Shown: positions 1 to 6,150 of the stretch, one piece after another
How positions within the stretch are numbered: position 1 is the first letter of the stretch
Layout of the letters: each line of letters begins with the position of its first letter
From: an uncultured Acinetobacter sp.
GTDB taxonomy: Bacteria > Pseudomonadota > Gammaproteobacteria > Pseudomonadales > Moraxellaceae
Length of the DNA stretch: 7,423 bases
Assembly (NCBI GenBank): GCA_900771065.1
Contig: CAAGMP010000270.1
Coordinates: 1-7,423, forward strand
Direction of reading: 5' to 3'
Notes under the pieces: model-generated
Seen by the model: the letters and a program-made list of their open reading frames with translations, nothing else
The model's database searches: none
What the model was told of the DNA's origin: nothing
Program-made: the position numbers and the translations under genes

Positions 1-606
1 TAGCACTTGTTTCATTTTCACAATTGCTGCATCATTACTTTGCTGAGAAGATTGTAAAATTTGAATTTTTTTAGCCATTTGATCTGAGAAATGATCGGTT
101 GGATAATGTGTTTCAACAAAAGCGGGATACTCTACTAAAAATTCTTCGGCTGCACGAATATACTTCGCCATTTGATCTCGATGCACCAATAACTGTTGAA
201 ATTTGGCATTGGATTTTTGTATTTCGACTTGTAATTCTTCACTCAACATTGTGGCAGAATGCAATAAATAATCTACTTTTTTATAATAATTGATTTGACT
301 CGATGTATATTCTAAGTCCATTCCAAGCCATTTTTGAAAAAAATTAAACTGACCTTGCCCTAAATATTGCTTTGAATCAGCTAAAGCTGCAACCAATTCA
401 ACAATAATCTGACTTAATTGTTTAGCTAAAGCGTGGATTGCATCATCAAGCAAAGCTGTTTCAGCTTTTAAAATATATTCAGCGTAGTAATTTAAACGAT
501 ATTGATCACCTAGAAGAGGTACCAATTCATTGCGTTTAATTGATAAAAGTTCTTCTGGCAAAACATCTACTTCCGCTAAAGGAGCTAACGTATTGACTTC
601 TGACAT
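1..606 (-). CDS. Unrecognised helical protein, N-terminal part (runs off left edge)
   Basis: Reading the minus strand from the ATG at 604-606 gives 202 codons without a stop to the window edge, so the C-terminus is missing. I do not recognise the family. The visible part is acidic and rich in Leu, Ala, Glu, Gln and Lys, with no signal peptide or membrane span, so it is probably cytoplasmic. Landmarks are an N-terminal stretch with EVDVLPEELLSIKRNELVPL (residues about 11-30), a central FFQKWLGMDLEYTSS (about 88-102) and then long heptad-like helices from about residue 103 onward, suggesting a coiled coil or helical bundle. A weak Shine-Dalgarno GGA lies 7 bases before the ATG. The gene has its own predicted promoter at 679-706 and is separated from glyA by a terminator. 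Comparison with helical proteins such as the TelA family occurred to me but no diagnostic motif supports it. Confidence 0.85.
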   Translation of the reverse strand, partial: MSEVNTLAPLAEVDVLPEELLSIKRNELVPLLGDQYRLNYYAEYILKAETALLDDAIHALAKQLSQIIVELVAALADSKQYLGQGQFNFFQKWLGMDLEYTSSQINYYKKVDYLLHSATMLSEELQVEIQKSNAKFQQLLVHRDQMAKYIRAAEEFLVEYPAFVETHYPTDHFSDQMAKKIQILQSSQQSNDAAIVKMKQVL

Positions 607-645
607 AGATAAGTCCACTCAATCAAGTGAATAATTTGTTGTTAT

Positions 646-676
646 AGTATAAATTTTGTATATTTAAATTTATACT
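646..676. repeat. Perfect 11-bp inverted repeat, candidate operator
   Basis: The arm AGTATAAATTT at 646-656 is exactly the reverse complement of AAATTTATACT at 666-676, with a 9-base spacer (657-665), so the centres are 20 bp or about two helical turns apart. It lies just downstream of the predicted -10 at 679-684 for the leftward gene, covering the expected transcription start. This fits a dimeric repressor site. The region is very AT-rich and the same repeat could form an RNA hairpin, so the operator role is inference. Confidence 0.5.
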
Positions 677-678
677 TT

Positions 679-706
679 TTTATACTTTAGTTTCAATATA
701 TTTCAA
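679..706 (-). promoter_or_regulatory. Predicted sigma-70 promoter of the leftward unknown gene
   Basis: On the minus strand a -35 element TTGAAA (701-706) and a -10 element TATAAA (679-684) are separated by 16 bases. Transcription would begin near 672, giving a leader of about 65 bases before the ATG at 606. A second -10-like TATACT lies at 646-651 but has no good -35. AT-richness makes chance matches likely. Confidence 0.45.
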
Positions 707-774
707 AAAAATGAGCAAAGCTAGACTTATACTAATCTAGTTACAAAAAACCTTATTTTTATTATGTATTTCTC

Positions 775-797
775 AAAAAAGCCCCCAATTTGGGAGC
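775..797 (-). terminator. Rho-independent terminator of glyA
   Basis: On the minus strand GCTCCC pairs with GGGGGC (one T-G wobble), extended by A-T pairing to a three-base loop, and is followed directly by six T residues (775-780). It begins 18 bases after the glyA stop codon. On the plus strand the same stem is followed by TCTCTTTT, so it could also stop rightward transcripts weakly, although no gene points into it from the left. Confidence 0.88.
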
Positions 798-815
798 TCT
801 CTTTTAATTTAAAAC

Positions 816-2069
816 TTAAGCAGCATAAACTGGGAATTTAGCACATACTGTTTCAACTTTTGCTTTAACAGCATTAATCACTGCTTCATCACCTTTGCTA
901 TCTAAAATATCAGCAATCCAGCCAGCAAGATCACGGACTTCAGCTTCACCAAAACCACGCGTTGTCACAGCAGGTGTGCCAATACGAATACCTGAAGTCA
1001 CAAATGGAGAGCGTGGATCATTTGGTACAGAGTTTTTATTCACAGTAATGTGTGCAGCACCTAACCAAGCATCTGCTTCTTTACCTGTAATATCTTGTTT
1101 AATTAAAGATAATAAGAATAAATGGTTTTTCGTACCACCAGAAACAACGTCATAGCCACGTTCAATCAATACTTCAGCCATTGCTTGCGCATTTTTCACA
1201 ACTTGTTGTTGATAAGCTTTGTATTCAGGCGCCATTGCTTCTTTAAAGCAAATTGCTTTTGCTGCAATTGCATGAACTAATGGACCACCTTGGTTGCCTG
1301 GGAATACAGCAGATTGAAGTTTTTTCTCAATTTCTTCATTTGCTTTAGCAAGGATTAAACCAGAACGTGGACCACGCAATGTTTTGTGTGTAGTCGTTGT
1401 TGTTACGTCAGCAATTTGTACTGGGCTTGGGTAAACACCTGCAGCAACTAAACCTGCAACGTGTGCCATATCTACAAAAAGGTATGCGCCTACTTTGTCT
1501 GCGATTTCACGGAAACGTTGCCAGTCTACAATTTGGCTATATGCAGAGAAACCCGCAACAATCATGCGTGGTTTATGTTCTAAAGCTAAACGTTCAACTT
1601 CTTCGTAATCGATTTCGCCAGTTTCTGGGTTTAAACCGTATTGAATTGCATTGTAAGTTTTACCCGAGAAGCTCACTTTTGCACCGTGAGTTAAGTGACC
1701 ACCGTGCGCCAAACTCATACCTAAAACAGTATCGCCTGGGTTAAGTAATGCTAAATAAACAGCAGAGTTTGCTTGAGAACCAGCATGTGGTTGAACGTTA
1801 GCATAATCTGCGCCAAAGAGTTCTTTAGCACGATCAATTGCCAATTGTTCAATGACATCTACATATTCACAACCGCCATAATAGCGTTTGCCTGGGTAGC
1901 CTTCGGCATATTTGTTAGTGAGTTTTGAACCTTGAGCTTCCATTACTGCTGGTGAGCAGTAGTTTTCTGAAGCAATTAACTCAATATGAGCTTCTTGGCG
2001 CGCATCTTCTTGTGAGATCGCTTGAGCTAATTCTGGATCAAATTCAGCAATAGAGATATTGGCAAACAT
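816..2069 (-). CDS. glyA: Serine hydroxymethyltransferase
   Basis: This is a PLP-dependent cytosolic enzyme that interconverts serine plus tetrahydrofolate with glycine plus 5,10-methylene-THF, the main one-carbon source. The 417 residues match the usual bacterial length. The PLP-binding Lys is K229 in the run TTTTTHKTLRGPR (223-235). The D200/H203 pair sits in VDMAHVAG, the N-terminal SENY is at 34-37, GGHLTHG lies near 123-129, and the substrate-carboxylate arginine is R362 in GIRIGTPAVTTRGFG. The protein looks complete and near-identical to Acinetobacter GlyA from memory. The ATG start is backed by an AGGA Shine-Dalgarno at 2078-2081, 8 bases upstream. It has its own promoter and terminator, so it looks monocistronic and independent of pmrAB upstream. 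Confidence 0.98.
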   Translation of the reverse strand: MFANISIAEFDPELAQAISQEDARQEAHIELIASENYCSPAVMEAQGSKLTNKYAEGYPGKRYYGGCEYVDVIEQLAIDRAKELFGADYANVQPHAGSQANSAVYLALLNPGDTVLGMSLAHGGHLTHGAKVSFSGKTYNAIQYGLNPETGEIDYEEVERLALEHKPRMIVAGFSAYSQIVDWQRFREIADKVGAYLFVDMAHVAGLVAAGVYPSPVQIADVTTTTTHKTLRGPRSGLILAKANEEIEKKLQSAVFPGNQGGPLVHAIAAKAICFKEAMAPEYKAYQQQVVKNAQAMAEVLIERGYDVVSGGTKNHLFLLSLIKQDITGKEADAWLGAAHITVNKNSVPNDPRSPFVTSGIRIGTPAVTTRGFGEAEVRDLAGWIADILDSKGDEAVINAVKAKVETVCAKFPVYAA

Positions 2070-2121
2070 TAGCGAGGTCCTATTAATGTAGGGCTTTTAA
2101 GCCGTGCTAAGATTGGTTGCT

Positions 2122-2130
2122 ATTGTAACA
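2122..2130 (-). promoter_or_regulatory. Extended -10 promoter of glyA
   Basis: The minus strand reads TGTTACAAT, an extended -10 (TGn plus TACAAT) with only a poor -35 (TCTCAA at 2145-2150). Transcription would begin near 2115, giving a leader of about 46 bases. That leader contains a short inverted repeat, GGCTT-TT-AAGCC in plus-strand reading (2092-2103), just before the ribosome binding site. No riboswitch was recognised, and no PurR or MetR site was identified by eye. Confidence 0.5.
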
Positions 2131-2221
2131 CGAAGTTTTTTATTTTGAGAGTGAACTTGATTGACTTTGAAATAAAAATACTCAATAAAATTTGTAAATT
2201 AAATTAGATAGATAATTTGAT

Positions 2222-3535
2222 CTATTCGGCTCGATACAATGGAAACTTGACCTGCACACATAATCCACCTAATTGATTACTTTTTAAAAATCTTAATTCA
2301 CCATGTAAACGTTCGGTGGCTTTATCAACAATGGATAAACCCAAACCACTGCCCATTTCAGCATGATTATGTATTCGATAAAAACGTTGGCGAATATGTT
2401 GAAATTGCTCAGGTGCAATACCTTGCCCACTGTCTTCAACTTGTAAAATCGCATAGTCATTTTGTTGTAAAACTTGAATATTAATAATGCCTTGTTGCGG
2501 CGTATATTTAATTGCATTATCAATCAAATTATAAATAATTGAATGTAATGCTGAAGCTTGTCCTTGAATCAAAATTTCTTCTTGTTGTTCCACACCTAAA
2601 TCAATTTCTTTTTGTAAAGCCAACTGAATTAATTGTTCCACACAAGCTAATGTCGTTTGGTTTAACGATAAAATTTCAGTTGCTTCTATTAAATGCGTAG
2701 CATCTTGTTTAGCTAAATTTAATAACTGATTCACCAAATGTTGCATTCGCAAAACACCTTGTGACAAATTGCCCAAAGCATCACTTTGTGGAAATTGTTG
2801 TAATAAAATTTTTAATTGCAAATTTAAAGCAGTAAGTGGTGTTCTTAACTCATGTGCGGCATCGGCAATAAATTGGCGCTGTTCTTGTTGTGCCAAAGAT
2901 ATTCGGGTAAAAAGTTGGTTAATTTCTTGTATAGTAGGTAATAATTCAACAGGATAATCTTGATTTGAGATTGGGGCTAATTCTTGTGCCTTACGCTGCG
3001 ATAATTCAGCTTTAAAACGATTTAATGGATGAAAATTACGCTGAATTAACCATTTCAACGCCCACAAAGCAAAAGGGATAAATAAAACATAAGGAATAAA
3101 CATATTTGCAGCCAATTCTAATGCTAAAGATTGGCGTACAAATTTAGGTTGACTAATTTGTATTTGCACTTCTTTCAAAGGCAAAACATAGGTGTACCAA
3201 ATTTCTCCTTGACTAATATGTTCATAAAAATCGGCTTGTTGCTTTGCGTCAACCAAAATTTTTTCTGGATGCTCTTGAGGACGATCATAACGCCAAACAT
3301 CTATAAATAAATCTTCTTCGCCATAATGTTGTGTCAAATCAATTTTACTTTGCTCAGGTTGTGGATTATTTTTAGCAACGTGTTCAGCTAAATTTTGCAT
3401 TTGTGCATTTAAAATTTCATTAATTTCTTCTAATGCAATACGATAAGCTGCAAAAATTAATAAACAACCTAAAAGCACACTAAAAATTGAAACATAAACA
3501 ATAAGCCGTTTTTGCAATGAATAAGCAGGTTGCAT
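2222..3535 (-). CDS. pmrB: Sensor histidine kinase PmrB
   Basis: This is the inner-membrane sensor kinase of the PmrAB system, which in A. baumannii responds to metals and acid and whose mutations cause colistin resistance. The 437 residues are arranged as TM1 (about 11-30), a periplasmic region (about 31-142), TM2 (about 143-163), a HAMP-like linker and the catalytic core. The H-box has H228 in FIADAAHELRTPLTALN, the same position as in A. baumannii PmrB as I recall it. The N-box is NLIDNAIKYTP (336-346), G1 is VEDSGQGI (366-373), an F-box-like RFYRIHN follows, and G2 is GSGLGLS (395-401). The periplasmic part keeps EEDLFIDVW (73-81). Two ExxE patterns (E37/E40 and E88/E91) recall the metal-binding motif of enterobacterial PmrB, but relevance here is unproven. 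The ATG shares one base with the pmrA stop codon, so the pair is probably translationally coupled. No clear hairpin terminator follows it. Confidence 0.93.
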   Translation of the reverse strand: MQPAYSLQKRLIVYVSIFSVLLGCLLIFAAYRIALEEINEILNAQMQNLAEHVAKNNPQPEQSKIDLTQHYGEEDLFIDVWRYDRPQEHPEKILVDAKQQADFYEHISQGEIWYTYVLPLKEVQIQISQPKFVRQSLALELAANMFIPYVLFIPFALWALKWLIQRNFHPLNRFKAELSQRKAQELAPISNQDYPVELLPTIQEINQLFTRISLAQQEQRQFIADAAHELRTPLTALNLQLKILLQQFPQSDALGNLSQGVLRMQHLVNQLLNLAKQDATHLIEATEILSLNQTTLACVEQLIQLALQKEIDLGVEQQEEILIQGQASALHSIIYNLIDNAIKYTPQQGIINIQVLQQNDYAILQVEDSGQGIAPEQFQHIRQRFYRIHNHAEMGSGLGLSIVDKATERLHGELRFLKSNQLGGLCVQVKFPLYRAE

Positions 3536-4206
3536 TAAACTTGTCCTAAACGATAACCCAAACCGCGTATTGTACGAATAAAATCTTTACCTAATTTAGA
3601 ACGCAAATGATGCACATAAACCTCTATGGTATTACTACTAATATCACTATCAAAATCATATAATTTATCTTCTAAATTTGCTTTAGAAAAAATTTTGTTT
3701 GGATTGCTCATTAAAGGCAGTAAAATTGCCCATTCTCGATTTGACAATTCAATAGGCTGACCATGAAATAAAGCAACATGCTGCTCTATATCAAGTTGTA
3801 AAGCACCATGCTGTAACACATGTTGCGTGGTATTCATGTGTTGATGATGACGTCGTAATAGAGCAAAAATACGAGCTAATAATTCATCAAATTCATAGGG
3901 TTTAATTAAATAATCGTCAGCGCCTTGATTCAAACCTTCCACACGATTGTGCAATTGATCACGCGCAGAAAGAATTAAAACAGGTAAATTTTGATTTTGT
4001 TGTCGAATTTGTTTTAAAACTTGCATGCCATCCATCATAGGCAAACCTAAATCCAATAAAATTAAATCATAATTTTGTTGTTGCAATTGCTTCAAACCAT
4101 CAATGCCATTATTGACCCAAGTCACTTGAAAATCGTGCATTTTCAATAAAGTTTGAGCCGATTCTGCAATCATAAAATCATCTTCTATCATCAAAATATG
4201 AAACAT
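3535..4206 (-). CDS. pmrA: Response regulator PmrA (OmpR/PhoB family)
   Basis: This is the DNA-binding partner of PmrB. Its 223 residues comprise a receiver domain (1-115) and an OmpR-type winged helix (about 130-221). Phosphoacceptor D52 lies in LLDLGLPMMDG, with acidic pocket D9/D10, switch residue S80 and K102 in LIKPYEFDELLARI. The recognition region SSNTIEVYVHHLRSKLG and the terminal TIRGLGYRLGQ match A. baumannii PmrA almost word for word as I remember it. An AAGG Shine-Dalgarno (4215-4218) sits 8 bases before the ATG. In A. baumannii the operon is pmrC-pmrA-pmrB, with pmrC encoding the lipid A phosphoethanolamine transferase. Here the gene upstream is divergent and unrelated, so pmrAB stands as a two-gene operon with its own promoter region. 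Confidence 0.95.
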   Translation of the reverse strand: MFHILMIEDDFMIAESAQTLLKMHDFQVTWVNNGIDGLKQLQQQNYDLILLDLGLPMMDGMQVLKQIRQQNQNLPVLILSARDQLHNRVEGLNQGADDYLIKPYEFDELLARIFALLRRHHQHMNTTQHVLQHGALQLDIEQHVALFHGQPIELSNREWAILLPLMSNPNKIFSKANLEDKLYDFDSDISSNTIEVYVHHLRSKLGKDFIRTIRGLGYRLGQV

Positions 4207-4228
4207 AAAGTTTGCCTTGCATTTAGAT

Positions 4229-4254
4229 TAAATTGCGTATTTTAGGTAAATTGC
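4229..4254 (-). promoter_or_regulatory. Candidate pmrAB promoter with flanking 8-bp direct repeat
   Basis: On the minus strand the octamer GCAATTTA occurs twice, at 4247-4254 and 4229-4236, with starts 18 bp apart. A -10-like TAAAAT (4239-4244) lies between the copies, but the -35 is weak. A repeat bracketing the -10 could be a regulator site, possibly for PmrA itself. However, the spacing does not match the hexamer-N5-hexamer pattern of the enterobacterial PmrA box, so this is inference. Confidence 0.35.
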
Positions 4255-4344
4255 AAATAAAAACCGATTATTTTCAATTCTCTACTTGTGATTAGCATTA
4301 ATTTCAGCTTAATTAATCATCATCTTTTATATTTTAAATTGATT

Positions 4345-4872
4345 ATGTTGACACAATCAGATTTAATTTTTAATCAAGAATTGGCAGCTTGGGTACAGGC
4401 AATCGGTTCTGTTTTTGCTATTTTTGTTGCGATTAGTATTCCTTTATACCTAAACAAATTAGAACAGAAAAAAAATCAAGAACTTTTGCGCATACAAAAA
4501 GAAAAATATTTTGTGATTTTATTTCCTAGTTTGTATCGAATTCGACGTTATAGCCACAATTTTTTAACCCAAATGCTCAAACACGAACATAATACGGAAA
4601 ATATTTTACATACATTAGACAGCTTATATTTAGAGCTTATTCCTATTTTTTCCAAGGAATTGCATATTTTTGTGCACAGCCAAATTTATGATGAAGATTT
4701 AAATCAGTTGGCTTTTGAAGTTTTCCTATGCGAAGAAATTTTACATCAACATTTGAGCCAACCCATCGACAAAAAACAAATTGTGGCGCACACCAGAAAA
4801 GCGAAATTCTTATGTGATCGAATTATTCACAAGCATGAAAAACATTATACGCATTATGATTTTACCGAATAA
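4345..4872 (+). CDS. Small predicted inner-membrane protein of unknown function
   Basis: I do not recognise the family. The 175 residues begin with a short polar segment and one transmembrane helix (about 16-36, WVQAIGSVFAIFVAISIPLYL). A basic, Gln/Lys-rich stretch follows (about 38-55), and the rest is a soluble helical region rich in His, Leu and Lys. By the positive-inside rule the C-terminal part should be cytoplasmic. The WVQAIGS...AI pattern before a lysine-rich segment is common in small hypothetical proteins of many bacteria. The same frame opens earlier at GTG 4288, but that start adds 19 residues atypical of such proteins and has no Shine-Dalgarno. The ATG at 4345 starts right before the membrane helix and also has a poor ribosome site. 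The gene is divergent from pmrA and convergent with ape1, ending 3 bases from it, so it is transcribed alone. Confidence 0.7.
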   Translation: MLTQSDLIFNQELAAWVQAIGSVFAIFVAISIPLYLNKLEQKKNQELLRIQKEKYFVILFPSLYRIRRYSHNFLTQMLKHEHNTENILHTLDSLYLELIPIFSKELHIFVHSQIYDEDLNQLAFEVFLCEEILHQHLSQPIDKKQIVAHTRKAKFLCDRIIHKHEKHYTHYDFTE

Positions 4873-4886
4873 AAATCATATTTTTT
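4855..4886 (+). terminator. Hairpin terminator spanning the convergent gene ends
   Basis: TATGATTTT (4855-4863) is the exact reverse complement of AAAATCATA (4872-4880), giving a 9-bp stem with an 8-base loop, followed by six T residues (4881-4886). It suits rightward transcripts of the small membrane protein. The stem overlaps the last codons and stop of that gene and the stop codon of the opposing ape1. The stem has only one G-C pair, and no T run follows on the minus strand, so it is not a good ape1 terminator. Confidence 0.5.
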
Positions 4887-6135
4887 GGCAACTTTGACCG
4901 CCCGACAAACAAATAATTGCCGAACCCGTTGGCGCGGAATAAGTTGGTACATCATTAGATGTAGGCTGTGTATTTGGAGTAGATGATTCATTTTGCACAG
5001 GTAAATTGGCTAAATTAAGCAGGTCATTTGCTAAAGCTTGACCTATTTTTTGATATCCTGCTTCTGAAAAATGCACGCCATCACTGCGACCTAAACCACG
5101 ATTAATCCAAGATTTCATTGAACAACTGCCGCCCATTTCATTTTGCCAATCCCAATATAAAGTGCGTTGTTGTTGCGCAACTTGGCGTTGTATAGTTTGA
5201 ACTTGGGTCAATTTACTTGGGCGAACACCACACTCACCTTGTGTGCTGGTTAAACTTTCAGGCGCAGCAACAATCATAATTGCGGTGTTAGGACTAGCAT
5301 AACGAATTTGCTGAATTTTTTCGGTCAATAAATCTTTATATTGATTCACATCTAAATTTTGATTAAATGCTTCATTCGTACCATAAGCCAAAATGACCAA
5401 TTGAGGTGCAATTTTAGCTAATTCTTTGTTGATGGCTTGATGATTCCAACGATTCCAAAACGACAATTCTGCGCCATTTATACCTAAGGCAGAAACCACT
5501 GCACCTGAGCCTTGGCTATTTTTCGCCCACCAACCCCCTATTGCAGAATGATCGGTATTGTTTGCAGTTATGGTAAAGGGAAGTTGCGCAGTAAATTCAG
5601 TCGTTTGCCATGTGTTATCTTTGATTGGTGCTTCAATTTTAAAATGACGACCTTGAGCATCAATACCTTCAAACGCGCCATCTGTTGCAGCTTGGCGAAT
5701 GCTCACTGTTAGTTTTTGCGGTACTTCAGATTTTTTAGCTTTAATAGTTAATGTTGCACCATCCATTTTTGGTATTGCAAGTAAACCACCTAAGGTATAA
5801 TTTCCATCTCGATTTTGACGGCTTGAAATCGGTTGCCATGCCGAATTGTCATAGCCATAACGGTCTAAACGCTGCCCAGAAAAATACATGGGCATTCCCC
5901 ACCCCATACCGCCATTACCTAAGCGGTTTTGTAATTTAGTACGCATTGCGCCCGTCATGACATCTGCGGCAGTATGTGAATCACCAAATTGTACAATATG
6001 CACATTTTGATTTTGTAAAGCTTGGATTAACTGATTAGCATGTGGTTCATTAAAATTGGTTAAGCTGTTCGCATTTGCAGACTGAAAAAGGCAAAAACCG
6101 AGTAAAGCAAAGCAGGACGAACGCTTAATCAACAT
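4876..6135 (-). CDS. ape1: Exported SGNH esterase, Ape1-like peptidoglycan O-acetylesterase
   Basis: Ape1 enzymes remove O-acetyl groups from MurNAc in the periplasm, freeing the C6 hydroxyl for lytic transglycosylases. The 419-residue product from the ATG at 6135 has a signal peptide with likely cleavage after ANA (residue 22). SGNH blocks are clear: nucleophile S53 in VQFGDSHTAADVMTGA, G252/N254 in ILAYGTNEA, and the D352/H355 pair in SDGVHFSEAGY. The long stretch between the first and later blocks (about 95-215) contains beta-rich sequence consistent with the carbohydrate-binding insert of Neisseria Ape1. The early GNGGMGWGMPMYFSGQR also fits that family. The extreme C-terminus is a Ser/Thr/Pro-rich tail with two cysteines. 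An earlier TTG at 6144 is in frame, but AGGT at 6144-6147 is spaced 8 bases from the ATG, which decides the start. It begins 15 bases after patB. Confidence 0.85.
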   Translation of the reverse strand: MLIKRSSCFALLGFCLFQSANANSLTNFNEPHANQLIQALQNQNVHIVQFGDSHTAADVMTGAMRTKLQNRLGNGGMGWGMPMYFSGQRLDRYGYDNSAWQPISSRQNRDGNYTLGGLLAIPKMDGATLTIKAKKSEVPQKLTVSIRQAATDGAFEGIDAQGRHFKIEAPIKDNTWQTTEFTAQLPFTITANNTDHSAIGGWWAKNSQGSGAVVSALGINGAELSFWNRWNHQAINKELAKIAPQLVILAYGTNEAFNQNLDVNQYKDLLTEKIQQIRYASPNTAIMIVAAPESLTSTQGECGVRPSKLTQVQTIQRQVAQQQRTLYWDWQNEMGGSCSMKSWINRGLGRSDGVHFSEAGYQKIGQALANDLLNLANLPVQNESSTPNTQPTSNDVPTYSAPTGSAIICLSGGQSCQKI

Positions 6136-6150
6136 GTAAATCAACCTATC

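Noticed and set aside
99..293. 64-codon plus-strand open frame
   Set aside because: It lies antisense to the long minus-strand frame that runs uninterrupted from 606 to the left edge; no ribosome site and no recognisable protein.
721..740. CTAGA...TCTAG inverted repeat
   Set aside because: Only 5 bp per arm, no T run or nearby promoter; could be chance in AT-rich DNA.
895..1744. Two plus-strand open frames inside glyA
   Set aside because: They are antisense shadows of a fully conserved gene, with compositions unlike real proteins.
2070..2121. Riboswitch or attenuator in the glyA leader
   Set aside because: The leader is only about 46 bases with one 5-bp inverted repeat, too short for a glycine riboswitch and without a leader peptide.
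2293..2523. 76-codon minus-strand frame inside pmrB, plus a plus-strand frame at 2769-2957
   Set aside because: Both overlap the intact PmrB kinase core in other frames and have no independent support.
4288..4344. GTG-initiated 19-residue N-terminal extension of the small membrane protein
   Set aside because: No Shine-Dalgarno and no plausible targeting role; the internal ATG starts directly before the membrane helix. Not fully excluded.
4207..4344. Canonical PmrA box (two TTAA-type hexamers with a 5-bp gap)
   Set aside because: Single half-site-like hexamers occur (for example 4227-4232), but no second copy sits at the required spacing.
5512..5939. Two plus-strand open frames inside ape1
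   Set aside because: Antisense to the esterase with no start signals or recognisable motifs.
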